DNA from: Minwuia thermotolerans
GTDB lineage: Bacteria > Pseudomonadota > Alphaproteobacteria > Minwuiales > Minwuiaceae
NCBI GenBank assembly: GCA_021604565.1
Contig: BQJF01000001.1
Coordinates: 1-64,000, forward strand
DNA: 64,000 bases
Direction: 5' to 3'
In this document: positions 43,754 through 52,588 of the stretch, one piece after another
Numbering within the stretch: the stretch's first letter is position 1
How the letters are laid out: every line of letters begins with the position of its first letter
The notes under the pieces: generated by a model
What the model was told of the DNA's origin: nothing
The model's database searches: none
Seen by the model: only the letters and a program-made list of their open reading frames with translations
Translations under genes and position numbers: made by a program

Positions 43754-44070
43754 CGCAGCTGCCTCAACCGGTCGCCAACTGCAATTTGCAAATAGCAACC
43801 GGTTGACCGTCTGGTTTTGAAACGTTTTCGAGAAAACCCGGCATGTCCTCATGGATGTGTCGGGTTTTCTTGTTCCAGTATGGCGCGTTTCTCTGAAACC
43901 AGTGCGATAATACCACAGGTGCTCAGATCAGCGCTGGGCAGCAGGGGAAGTCGGAGCGATGGGAACCCTCGTCGGCTTCGTCACGCGGCTGAATGGAGCC
44001 ATGCAGCCCGATGGGGTGGAACCGGGTCGATTCCGGCCTAAACTCAGGTGATACATCAGGGGAGGATGCG
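43754..44070. other. Intergenic region after the Sel1-like gene
   Basis: 317 bp holding the terminator at 43831-43870 and a GC-rich leader to the SDR gene with GGGGAGGA just before its start. Nothing else seen. Confidence 0.5.
43831..43870 (+). terminator. Intrinsic terminator after the Sel1-like gene
   Basis: AGAAAACCCG and CGGGTTTTCT pair perfectly over 10 bp around a 20-nt loop, and the 3' arm itself ends in a T-rich stretch followed by TG. The A-rich left arm makes it suitable in either direction. Confidence 0.75.
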
Positions 44071-44850
44071 ATGGGCAAGCGACTTGAAGGACGCCGGGCG
44101 TTGATCACCGGGGCCAGCAGGGGAATCGGGCGCGCCATCGCGGAGGAATATGCACGGGAAGGCGCAGACCTCTTTCTGGTGGCGACCGGACTGAAACAAC
44201 TGGAGGCAACGCGCGACGCCGCACTTCGGCATGGCGGAAAGGTCGAGGTCCACGCGGCGGACGTCAGCGACCGGGAAGCCGTTGAAGGCATGATCGCCAC
44301 CTGCATCGACCGGATCGGCGGCATGGACGTGCTGGTGAACAATGCCGGGATATACAAGGCGGCCCGCTTCGTCGATTACACGCCGGAGGATTTCGACACG
44401 GTCATGCAGGTCAATACCTACAGCGTGTTCCATGCGATGCAGTTTGCCCTGCGCCACATGAAGGCTGCGGGGCAGGGAAAGATCGTCAACATCGCTTCCA
44501 CCGCCGGAAAGTGGGAGTCGATGAACCAGGGCATCTACAACACGTCGAAGCATGCGGTGGTCGGCATGACCCGCTGTGCCGCGCTGGAACATGCCCGCGA
44601 CCACATCACCATCAATGCAATCTGTCCCGGCTTCGTCGAGACTGACATGATCGACCAGTTCTCGGTCCATGCTGAGTTGAATGGCATCACGCCGGAGGCG
44701 ATGCAGAAGGCGCTGGTGGACCGGGTGCCCATCGGACGCATGCTGCAACCGGTGGAGATCGCGCATCTGGCGGTCTATCTCGGCAGCAGCGAATCCGACG
44801 GCATGACCGGGCAGACAATCACCATTTCCGGCGGCATGCGGATGGGCTGA
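44071..44850 (+). CDS. Short-chain dehydrogenase/reductase (SDR family)
   Basis: 259 residues from the ATG at 44071, with GGGGAGG upstream. The NAD(P) motif ITGASRGIGRAIAEEYAREG, the NNAGIYKAA loop, and the catalytic Ser-Tyr-Lys (IASTAGKW, then GIYNTSKHAVV) are all present, with NAICPGFVETDM after. It oxidises an alcohol or reduces a ketone. The next gene is an LLM-type flavin oxidoreductase 52 bp downstream; both may act in one catabolic path. Confidence 0.93.
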   Translation: MGKRLEGRRALITGASRGIGRAIAEEYAREGADLFLVATGLKQLEATRDAALRHGGKVEVHAADVSDREAVEGMIATCIDRIGGMDVLVNNAGIYKAARFVDYTPEDFDTVMQVNTYSVFHAMQFALRHMKAAGQGKIVNIASTAGKWESMNQGIYNTSKHAVVGMTRCAALEHARDHITINAICPGFVETDMIDQFSVHAELNGITPEAMQKALVDRVPIGRMLQPVEIAHLAVYLGSSESDGMTGQTITISGGMRMG

Positions 44851-44902
44851 CCAAAGCAGGTCGGGATAGCGGAACAGAATCGAACTCGGGGGAGGAACGA
44901 CA

Positions 44903-45961
44903 GTGAAACTTGGACTGATGATTGGATATTCCGGCGACCAGATGGACTTGCCGGTGGAGCGTGTGCAACGGGCGGAGAAGCTCGGCTATCACTCGGTCTG
45001 GACGGCGGAGGCCTATGGCTCCGACGCCGTGACCCCCCTTGCCTTCCTGGCCGCGAAGACGGAGCGGATCAAGCTCGGCACAGCCATCATGCAGGTCTCG
45101 GCCCGCACACCGGCGAACGCGGCCATGTGCGCGGCAACGGTCGATGCCATGGCAGGTGGCTGGCGCTTCATTGCAGGGCTTGGTGTCTCCGGACCGCAGA
45201 TCGTGGAGGGCTGGTATGGCCGCCCCTGGGGCAGCCCCTATTACTGGCTGAAGGACTATGTGGAGATCATGCGCAAGGTCTTCCGCAGGGAAGAGCCGGT
45301 GACCCACGACGGCAAGCAGATCCAGTTGCCCTACACCGGTGACGGCGCGCTGGGTGTCGGCAAGCCGCTGAAGTCGATCCTGCACATGAACCCCGACATT
45401 CCGATCTACCTCGGGGCCGGCAATGAACAGACCGTCCGCCTGTGCGGTGATATCTGCGACGGCTGGCTGCCGCTGGGCTTCACGCCGGGCACGATGCCCG
45501 AATATGCGAGCTGGATCGAGCAGGGCTTCGAGCGGGCACGCAAGCGCGGTGAAGAGAAGAGCTGGGACAATTTCGAGGTGGAGGCCATGATCCACGTCGA
45601 GATGGATGACGATGTGCAGGCAGCCCTGGACCGTCTGAAACCGGAGGTCGCGCTCTACGTCGGCGGCATGGGCCACAAGAACAAGAATTACCACAAGGAA
45701 ATGATGATCCGGCGTGGCTACGGCGATGCCGCCGACCGCATCCAGGAACTCTATCTGGCAGGCCACAAGGCAGAGGCAACTGCGGCAGTGCCTGACGAAT
45801 GGGTCGATGCGAAGAGCCTGGTCGGTCCGGCGAAACGGATCCGGGAACGGTTCGGCGCCTGGGAGGAATCAGGCGCCACCACCGGACTCGTACGGACCCA
45901 GCAGGACTCCGTGGTCGATCTGATGGCGGAGGTCGCGCGGCTGAACCAGCCACGCAACTGA
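44903..45961 (+). CDS. LLM-class (luciferase-like) flavin/F420-dependent oxidoreductase
   Basis: 352 residues from a GTG with GGGGGAGGA upstream. MKLGLMIGYSGDQMDLPVE begins the TIM barrel, followed by AEKLGYHSVWTAEAYGSDA, TERIKLGTAIMQVSARTPA and GLGVSGPQIVEGWYGRPWG, which match LLM monooxygenase/F420-dependent family members. Enzyme chemistry (FMNH2 monooxygenation or F420 reduction) cannot be decided from sequence. It follows the SDR gene and faces the convergent RND pump gene. Confidence 0.9.
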   Translation: MKLGLMIGYSGDQMDLPVERVQRAEKLGYHSVWTAEAYGSDAVTPLAFLAAKTERIKLGTAIMQVSARTPANAAMCAATVDAMAGGWRFIAGLGVSGPQIVEGWYGRPWGSPYYWLKDYVEIMRKVFRREEPVTHDGKQIQLPYTGDGALGVGKPLKSILHMNPDIPIYLGAGNEQTVRLCGDICDGWLPLGFTPGTMPEYASWIEQGFERARKRGEEKSWDNFEVEAMIHVEMDDDVQAALDRLKPEVALYVGGMGHKNKNYHKEMMIRRGYGDAADRIQELYLAGHKAEATAAVPDEWVDAKSLVGPAKRIRERFGAWEESGATTGLVRTQQDSVVDLMAEVARLNQPRN

Positions 45962-45995
45962 CGCCGGACGGCGGACCGCCTGATATTTCGTGGTG

Positions 45996-48900
45996 CTATT
46001 CTGCGGGGGTTGCGGTGGACCGCAACCCCGACATGACGCGTGACCTGATGCCCGAAATGTCCTCAAGCATGCCCAGCAGTGCGGGCACGACGAACAGGAC
46101 AAGGATCGACGCGGTTGCGAGGCCGAACACGATGGTCACCGCCATCGGGATCAGGAACTGTGCCTGCAGGCTGGTTTCGAACAGCAACGGAATCAAGCCG
46201 ACGATGGTGGTGATGGAAGTCAGCGTGACCGCGCGCAACCGATCGCAGGCGCCATCGACAATGGCGTCCATGATGGTCTGACCATCCTTCACCCGCTCAT
46301 CGATCGTGGACACGAGGATGATCGAATTGTTGACCAGGATTCCGGCCAGACCGATCAGGGCGACAAGCGACAGGATCGTGATGTCGTAGCCTAGGATCAG
46401 ATGCCCCGCGACGGCGCCGATCAGGCCGAAGGGAATGATCGACATGACAATGACGGGCCTGGAATAGGACGCGAAGACCCAGGCCAGGATGATGTATATC
46501 GCCGACAGCCCGATCATCGCCCCGGTCTGCATGTCACCCAGGGTCTGCGCCTGTTCCTCCGCCTTGCCCGCAAAGCGGAAGGAGAGGTTGTAGCGCTGCG
46601 CAATCGCCTGCACCCGTCCGTCCGACAGTGCCGAAATGATGGTACCGGGCTTGGTCACCGTCTCGTCGATCTCCGCGAAGACAGCCACTTCACGGCGGCC
46701 ATCCTTGCGGCGGATACGTGCGAAGCCTGCGTCCTCCCTGAAGGAGACGACTTCCTCCAGCGGCGTTTCGGCGCCTGCGGGGCTGCGCAGGTACAGGTTT
46801 CGGACGGCAGCCTCGGTCGCCTCCGCTTCCGGCAGTTGCACCCGGATCGTCACTTCCTCGTCGTCACGCGGAAAACGCTTGGCAATCGCGCCCTCGAACG
46901 CATTGCGGACCTGACGGGCCACGCTCTCCGTCGTGAACCCCAGGGCGCGCCCCCGTGGCGTCAGTTCCAGGATCAGTTCCTGCTTGCCGAAGGGCAGGTC
47001 ATCCTCGATATCCGACAGACCATCGAAGCGCTGCAGTTCAAGTTTCAGTTCCTCCGCCGCGATCTTGAGTTCCGCGATGTCGTCTCCACGGAACCGGATG
47101 TCCAGTTCCCGGCCCGGCGGGCCACCTGCCCGCTCCTGCAACGTGATCCGCCTTACGCCGGAAATGCGCGGGATCTCCTCACGCCAGATCTCGATGAACT
47201 CGTTGGTGCGGACATTGCGATAGTCGGATGCGACCAGTTCGACCTGGATGCCGCCCAGATGATCGCCGGAAACACGCTCGAAGGATCGCCCCTGACTCTG
47301 TCCGAGACGCTGGAAGCTCATGACGACGATATCGCTGGTCTCGGAGGCCACCCGCTTCTCTGCCCGGACCAGCGCCCGTTCCAGTTCCAGCAGCGCACCC
47401 TGCAGTTCCGCCCGCGGTGTGCCCGCCGCCATCTCGATGTTCGCGTCAATCGTGTCGGATTCGGGATTGGGGAAGAACACGAAGCCGACCCGGCCACTCG
47501 CCAGAATACCGACGCTGATGATCAGTGCCGCCAGGATGGCGCCGATGGTGACATAGCGATAGTCCAGCGCCTTCGCGACAGCACGCCGGAACCGCCCGTC
47601 ACGCAACTGGTTGAAACGCATATCGAACCGTTCGCGGAAACGGGCATAACGCCCGCCGCCTTCGCCGGAGCCTTCCGACATGGCACCACGCAGATGGCCC
47701 GGCAGCACGAGAAAGCATTCGATCAGGCTGGCGACCAGCACGGCCACGACCACCAGCGGAATGGCAACGATGATCTGTCCGATTACATCGCCGATGGCAA
47801 ACAGAGGCATGAAGGCGGCGATGGTGGTCAGCGCGGCGGCTGTCACCGGTGCCAGCATGCGCAGCGCCCCGGTCTCCGCGGCTTCCACGGCACTCAGGCC
47901 CTTCTGGCGCAGGTGCGCCGCATGTTCGCCCACCACGATGGCGTCATCGACAATGATGCCCAGCGTCATGATCAGGGCGAACAGGCTGACCATGTTGATG
48001 CTCTGCCCCGACCAGAGCATGACCGCTCCGGTGGCGAAGATCGCCACGGGGATGCCCATCGCAACCCAGAACGCGATCCGGCCGGAGAGGAAGACGAACA
48101 GGACGATCAGCACCAGCACCAGACCGCTGAGACCGTTGCGCAGCAGCAGGTTGATACGGTCGGAAATCAGCGACGCCTGAATATCGTACTGCCTGACCTC
48201 TATGTTCGGTGGCAGTGTGCCCCGCAATTCGTCGAGGAAGGCATTGACGATGGCTGCCGCCTCAAGCGCGTCGGTCGTCAGTGACCGCTGGACGATCATC
48301 TCGATTGCCGGGTTCTCGCCGCGCCCACCGATGGGCTGACGGCCATCAAAGCTCTCGCGCACCTGCGCCACATCACGCAGGAAGATCTTCTCCCCGTTCG
48401 GTGCGGAGGCGATCTCGATACCGGCAATCTCGTCCGCCCGTTTCAGCTCGCCCAGCGACCTCAACTGCTTCTCCGAGGCACCGGACAGGTCGCCGGACGG
48501 CAGATCGACTGAGGTATCGCTGATCCGTTTCGACAGGTCACCCAGCGTCAGGTCCATCCGCCGGAGCGACGATGGCGGCACATCGACATGAATCTCCTCG
48601 TCACGCTTGCCGAAGAAGTTGACGAGGTCGATGCCACGATCCAGCAGCCCGTCCCTTATGCGTTTCGCCAGCGCCTTCAGCGTTGCCTCCGAGACCGGCC
48701 CGGAGACCGAGACACGGGAGATCAGGTCATAGCGGACGACACGCTTGATCCGCGGCTCCTCGGCATCCTCCGGCAGGGTGGTGATCCCCGAAACGGCGGC
48801 ATCGATGTCCGACAGGGCCGATTGCATGTCCGATCCGGCCTTGAACTCGACAACGACAACGGCTGAGCCTTCCTGCGAGTAGCTGTTGACCTGTTTCACA

Positions 48901-49136
48901 CCGTCGATGAAGCGAACCTCCGGCTCGATTGCCGAGACGATGCCCGCATCCGAATCCTCCGCACTTGCACCGGGCCAGACCACCGTGACCGTGATGAAGT
49001 CGAGGCCGGTATCGGGGAAGAACTGGGTATTGAGCTTCTGCAGGCTGAACAGACCGGCGAGCAGCATCAGCGCCATCAGCAGGTTGGCGGCATTGGGATG
49101 CCGGACGAAGATCCGGACCAGATCAGCCGGATTCAT
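45996..49136 (-). CDS. RND family efflux transporter, inner-membrane permease
   Basis: 1046 residues, the AcrB/MexB size. Typical RND features: N-terminal helix with VRIFVRHPNAANLLMALM, large periplasmic loops, proton-relay transmembrane segments with the essential Asp pair (FALIMTLGIIVDDAIVVGEH) and a conserved IGLAGILVNNSIILVSTIDE. It exports drugs, lipids or metabolites by proton exchange with a periplasmic adaptor. ATG overlaps the adaptor stop, so they are co-translated. No outer-membrane channel gene is adjacent. Confidence 0.95.
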   Translation of the reverse strand: MNPADLVRIFVRHPNAANLLMALMLLAGLFSLQKLNTQFFPDTGLDFITVTVVWPGASAEDSDAGIVSAIEPEVRFIDGVKQVNSYSQEGSAVVVVEFKAGSDMQSALSDIDAAVSGITTLPEDAEEPRIKRVVRYDLISRVSVSGPVSEATLKALAKRIRDGLLDRGIDLVNFFGKRDEEIHVDVPPSSLRRMDLTLGDLSKRISDTSVDLPSGDLSGASEKQLRSLGELKRADEIAGIEIASAPNGEKIFLRDVAQVRESFDGRQPIGGRGENPAIEMIVQRSLTTDALEAAAIVNAFLDELRGTLPPNIEVRQYDIQASLISDRINLLLRNGLSGLVLVLIVLFVFLSGRIAFWVAMGIPVAIFATGAVMLWSGQSINMVSLFALIMTLGIIVDDAIVVGEHAAHLRQKGLSAVEAAETGALRMLAPVTAAALTTIAAFMPLFAIGDVIGQIIVAIPLVVVAVLVASLIECFLVLPGHLRGAMSEGSGEGGGRYARFRERFDMRFNQLRDGRFRRAVAKALDYRYVTIGAILAALIISVGILASGRVGFVFFPNPESDTIDANIEMAAGTPRAELQGALLELERALVRAEKRVASETSDIVVMSFQRLGQSQGRSFERVSGDHLGGIQVELVASDYRNVRTNEFIEIWREEIPRISGVRRITLQERAGGPPGRELDIRFRGDDIAELKIAAEELKLELQRFDGLSDIEDDLPFGKQELILELTPRGRALGFTTESVARQVRNAFEGAIAKRFPRDDEEVTIRVQLPEAEATEAAVRNLYLRSPAGAETPLEEVVSFREDAGFARIRRKDGRREVAVFAEIDETVTKPGTIISALSDGRVQAIAQRYNLSFRFAGKAEEQAQTLGDMQTGAMIGLSAIYIILAWVFASYSRPVIVMSIIPFGLIGAVAGHLILGYDITILSLVALIGLAGILVNNSIILVSTIDERVKDGQTIMDAIVDGACDRLRAVTLTSITTIVGLIPLLFETSLQAQFLIPMAVTIVFGLATASILVLFVVPALLGMLEDISGIRSRVMSGLRSTATPAE

Positions 49137-50455
49137 CGGCTGGAGACCCTGGCTGCTTCAGCATCGTCCCCGCCCGCCCCACGGTCAGGATCGCGGACAA
49201 GCACACCCGTACCGATCTCGTTGAACCGGGTCAGGACAATGGCATCTCCGTCGCTAAGTTCGCCGGAGACGATGATGTCGTTCTCTGCCCGGGCCAGTGG
49301 TTTCACTGCGCGACGCTCCAGCCTGTCATCCGGCCCGACAACGAAGACATGGTCCCCGTCATGCAAGGCGACAGAGGGGAGGCGCACCGTGTCCGGGAAG
49401 CGTCTGTCCGGCAATTCGATGCTCACGAACGCACCGGGACGGATGGGCAGGTCCAGCCCGTCAGCGGCCAGCAGCGCATAGAAGGTCACGCCACCCGTTT
49501 CCGGTCGGATCTCCGCCGTGATGCGCGCGATGACCGCATCATAGGCCAGCTTCTGCTCTCCCACGGTCCAGACCACCCTGGCCAGACGTCCGTCCAGACC
49601 ACCGTCGGCGAGCAGGCGCCCGTACTGAGCATCGGACAGGTGACCGCGTGCCTCCAGTTGCGCCGCGCCGACCAGACGCGCGATACGGTCGTTGACACTA
49701 ACACGCTGGCCGAGCTGGGCGTTGACCTCCGAGAGGAAACCATCGAATGGCGCGACCAGGCGTGTGCGCTCCAGATCACGCTCCGCCCGCTCCAGTTCGA
49801 TGGCAAGGCGCTGCAGCGCGGCGCGCTGTTGCACGACCTTCGCGTCATTGCTCTTCACCGCCGCGTCGCGTCGCGCCACGGTCTGGCGCTGCCGGGTCAG
49901 CTCGATCTTGGCCTGATCCAGCGACTTGTCGGAAATGTTGCCGCGGCCATGCAGTTCGGTGGTCCTGTCCAGATCACGCTGCAACAGGACCAGCATTTCC
50001 TTGTCCTGGGTCAGGGAAATCGTTTCGGAGTCCCGATTGGCCTCGGCTTCCGCGATGCGCGCTCTCGTTTCGGAGATACTGGCCTTCAGTTCGGCGATCG
50101 CGGTCTCGTATTCGAACCGGTCGATCTCGATCAGCACATCGCCCTTGGCGACCGCAGCACCATTGCGGAAATAGTCTCCAACCGCTGCGACCTCCCCCTG
50201 GACCAGCGCGCGCATCTCGCTGCTGCGTCCCGCAGCCAGCTCCCCGAAGACCATCATGCTAGGCTGATGATCGCGCCGCTCGGCAATCCAGGTCTCGACA
50301 TTCCAGACCCGCTCCACCGGCTCCGTCGGTTCCAGCCGGGTACGGGTGGTGACCAGAAGCACGGTGATCACTACCGCAACGACCAACAGGGAAGAGAAGC
50401 CAACAAGGTTGACGGCAAACTGACCACGTGGGCGCTTGAACTTGATTCTGGCCAT
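49133..50455 (-). CDS. RND efflux periplasmic adaptor (membrane fusion protein)
   Basis: 440 residues with one N-terminal membrane segment (SSLLVVAVVITVLLVTTRT), a lipoyl-like region (RSSEMRALVQGEVAAVG, YFRNGAAVAKGDVLIEID), an alpha-helical hairpin (about 115-220, heptad-rich) and beta-barrel strands. It links the permease to an outer-membrane pore. First gene of the pump operon, divergent from an FAD oxidoreductase. Confidence 0.92.
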   Translation of the reverse strand: MARIKFKRPRGQFAVNLVGFSSLLVVAVVITVLLVTTRTRLEPTEPVERVWNVETWIAERRDHQPSMMVFGELAAGRSSEMRALVQGEVAAVGDYFRNGAAVAKGDVLIEIDRFEYETAIAELKASISETRARIAEAEANRDSETISLTQDKEMLVLLQRDLDRTTELHGRGNISDKSLDQAKIELTRQRQTVARRDAAVKSNDAKVVQQRAALQRLAIELERAERDLERTRLVAPFDGFLSEVNAQLGQRVSVNDRIARLVGAAQLEARGHLSDAQYGRLLADGGLDGRLARVVWTVGEQKLAYDAVIARITAEIRPETGGVTFYALLAADGLDLPIRPGAFVSIELPDRRFPDTVRLPSVALHDGDHVFVVGPDDRLERRAVKPLARAENDIIVSGELSDGDAIVLTRFNEIGTGVLVRDPDRGAGGDDAEAARVSSR

Positions 50456-50470
50456 GAAATGCCTGTCCTG

Positions 50471-50486
50471 TTGACGTTCGCGTCAA
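50471..50486. promoter_or_regulatory. Perfect inverted repeat TTGACG-TTCG-CGTCAA before the pump operon
   Basis: A 6-bp dyad with a TTCG spacer 16 bp upstream of the adaptor ATG, in the divergent promoter. A second, related stretch (GCAACGTTCGCTACAACG) lies 20 bp away. It may be an operator for a pump regulator; no regulator gene is adjacent. Confidence 0.4.
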
Positions 50487-50641
50487 GCATATAGAGTGCT
50501 GCAACGTTCGCTACAACGCGACCCGTATGCGCGGTTACAACTGGTCACAATAGCGTGGCGTCATCACTGCCTTGCATTCGAAGCCCCGCACCCGCCAATC
50601 TGGCGCACGTCCAGAAGGATTCCGAGATCAGGAGAAACAGG

Positions 50642-51985
50642 GTGCAGCATCCGGGCATGCAAACCGTGCGGCGCACGTCGCAGCAACAGAGACTGGCCGC
50701 CGACCTCTGCGTCGTCGGTTCGGGGGCCGCAGGACTGTCTGCGGCGCTGGAGGCCCGGGCGCTGGGTCAGTCGGTCGTGATTGTCGATGCCGCACCACAG
50801 CTTGGCGGACAGGCCGTGAACTCCGCCATCGGGACCATCTGCGGCCTCTATGCCAATGGTCCGTCGCCCGGTCGCGTCACGCATGGCGTCATGGACCCGT
50901 TGCTGGCAGAGATGACAGCCAACGGCCAGGCCACAGCCCGCCGGGCGCGCAATACGCTGATCGTGGACTATGCCATCAACGGCTGGATGCGCTGGGTGGA
51001 ACGGCAGATCCTCGACACCGACGTCATGCCGGTTACCGGCGCGGTGCTGCGGGGTGTCGAACGGCAGGACAGGCGGATCACCGCACTGCAACTGGCGACA
51101 CGCTGGGGCGACATGGTGATAGAGGCGGAGAGCTTCGTCGATGCGTCGGGCGACGCGGTCCTGTCCTGGCTCGCCGGTCTGCCCCTGAACCAGTCGGACA
51201 CGGACATTCATGGCACCATCATGGCGGTGTTCGAGGGCGTGGACACAGACATCGTCAACGAGATGCCGCGGGAGACCTATCACGCCGCGATGCGGGCGCG
51301 TGGTGCGGAGTTCGGGCTGGTGCGTCACGACGGCTTCCTGTTTCCCCAGGCGGAGGCGGGCAAGGTGCTGGCCAACATGACCCATATCGAGACGCCACAG
51401 GACCCGGTCGGACTTGCCCGTGCAGGGATGAAGGGCCGGGCTCAGGTCGACGGCCTGCTCGCCCTGTTCAAGGCGGAGTTCCCCGAAGCGTTCGGTAATG
51501 CCCGTGTCGCGACCTACGGCCAGCCGGGCATTCGCCAGACCCGTACCATTCAGGGCCGCAGCCGCATCACGGTCGAAGGCGTCCGCGCCGGTCACCGCCC
51601 CGACGATGCCATCGCCCGCTGCTCCTGGCCCATCGAACTGCATACGGAGATGGCGGACACGCACTGGGAGGTCTTCGGCGACGACCACATGCACTGGATT
51701 CCCTTCGGCGCCATGGTGCCCGAGGGGCTGGACAACGTGGTCACCGCCGGTCGCTGCATCGATGCGGAACCCGCCGCCCTCGCCAGCGTGCGGGTCATGG
51801 GGCCCTGCTTCGCCATGGGCCGTGCCGCGGCCAACGCCGCAGCGCAGGTGGGCGCGGGATCATTCCACCAGATCGACGTGGCCGCCCTGCAGGCCGCCGT
51901 CGCCGACAACCTGTCCCTGACGAAGGACGATCCCTGGACCGCCGGTTTCGTCAGCGAACGCGGCCGGGAGGCGGATGGGGCGTGA
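50642..51985 (+). CDS. FAD-dependent oxidoreductase (FAD-dependent dehydrogenase family, PF12831-like)
   Basis: 447 residues from a GTG preceded by CAGGAG at 8 bp; an ATG 5 codons later lacks a ribosome site. The FAD site is LCVVGSGAAGLSAALEARAL and a GGQAVNSAIGTICGLYANG segment follows. The C-terminal GRCIDAEPAALASVRVMGPC segment supports the FAD-dependent dehydrogenase fold with a Cys at the end of the motif. Substrate unknown. It is divergent from the efflux operon and followed by a toxin-antitoxin pair. Confidence 0.88.
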   Translation: MQHPGMQTVRRTSQQQRLAADLCVVGSGAAGLSAALEARALGQSVVIVDAAPQLGGQAVNSAIGTICGLYANGPSPGRVTHGVMDPLLAEMTANGQATARRARNTLIVDYAINGWMRWVERQILDTDVMPVTGAVLRGVERQDRRITALQLATRWGDMVIEAESFVDASGDAVLSWLAGLPLNQSDTDIHGTIMAVFEGVDTDIVNEMPRETYHAAMRARGAEFGLVRHDGFLFPQAEAGKVLANMTHIETPQDPVGLARAGMKGRAQVDGLLALFKAEFPEAFGNARVATYGQPGIRQTRTIQGRSRITVEGVRAGHRPDDAIARCSWPIELHTEMADTHWEVFGDDHMHWIPFGAMVPEGLDNVVTAGRCIDAEPAALASVRVMGPCFAMGRAAANAAAQVGAGSFHQIDVAALQAAVADNLSLTKDDPWTAGFVSERGREADGA

Positions 51986-52045
51986 GATGATTGTTGCCAT
52001 CTGGACAACACCTATTTTTGTAACTACATCAATGATGACTGCAGA

Positions 52046-52321
52046 ATGCCGGAATACGAATGGGACAGTCAGAAGAACCGGTCAAACTTCCGGAAGCACG
52101 GTCTGCACCTGTCGGCTTTTCGCGAAATCATGTGGGATCACACGATCACTTTCGAATTCCAGGTAGTTGACGGGGAAGAACGGGAACTGGTGATTGGACC
52201 TGTCGGTGATCGCCTCGTCGTCGCGGTCGTGACGCAGCGATCAGATACGTTCCGGGTGATCTCGCTGCGCCACGCCCTGCAGAAGGAAATCGACCGATGG
52301 AGAGTGGAGATGTCGAAATGA
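52046..52321 (+). CDS. brnT: BrnT family toxin (type II toxin-antitoxin)
   Basis: 91 residues: it begins EYEWDSQKNRSNFRKHGLHL (a BrnT signature), with FREIMWDH, and REL and RVISLRHA segments near the end. BrnT is a ribonuclease of the RelE fold that stops growth under stress. The gene ends with ATGA, where the antitoxin start overlaps. Upstream there is a TGTAACTACA dyad that could be an operator for the pair. Confidence 0.9.
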   Translation: MPEYEWDSQKNRSNFRKHGLHLSAFREIMWDHTITFEFQVVDGEERELVIGPVGDRLVVAVVTQRSDTFRVISLRHALQKEIDRWRVEMSK

Positions 52322-52584
52322 GCAAACGCCCCCCGATCATTCGCGACAACACACCTGAAGAGGAACTGGCCCTCAGGCGATCAATTGCAGCTGACGCCGA
52401 TACTGCAAAGGTGACGGCTTCGCGACGGGTCGTCCGGGTTGGCAGGCCATCAGGGCAGACGAAGACGCAGGTTACTGTCCGTCTCGACAAGGATCTTCTG
52501 GAAAAACTGAAATCTCCGGAACCACGGGGCTGGCAAACCAGACTGAACAGCGTGCTGCGAAACGCGCTGAAGGACCCGGCCTGA
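52318..52584 (+). CDS. brnA: BrnA family antitoxin
   Basis: 88 residues starting at an ATG that overlaps the toxin stop. The N-terminal part (PIIRDNTPEEELALRRSIAA) should bind and neutralise BrnT, and the C-terminal part (TQVTVRLDKDLLEKLKSPEP and GWQTRLNSVLRNAL) is a ribbon-helix-helix DNA-binding domain. BrnA both blocks the toxin and represses the operon. It completes a normal two-gene module. Confidence 0.92.
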   Translation: MSKRPPIIRDNTPEEELALRRSIAADADTAKVTASRRVVRVGRPSGQTKTQVTVRLDKDLLEKLKSPEPRGWQTRLNSVLRNALKDPA

Positions 52585-52588
52585 TACG

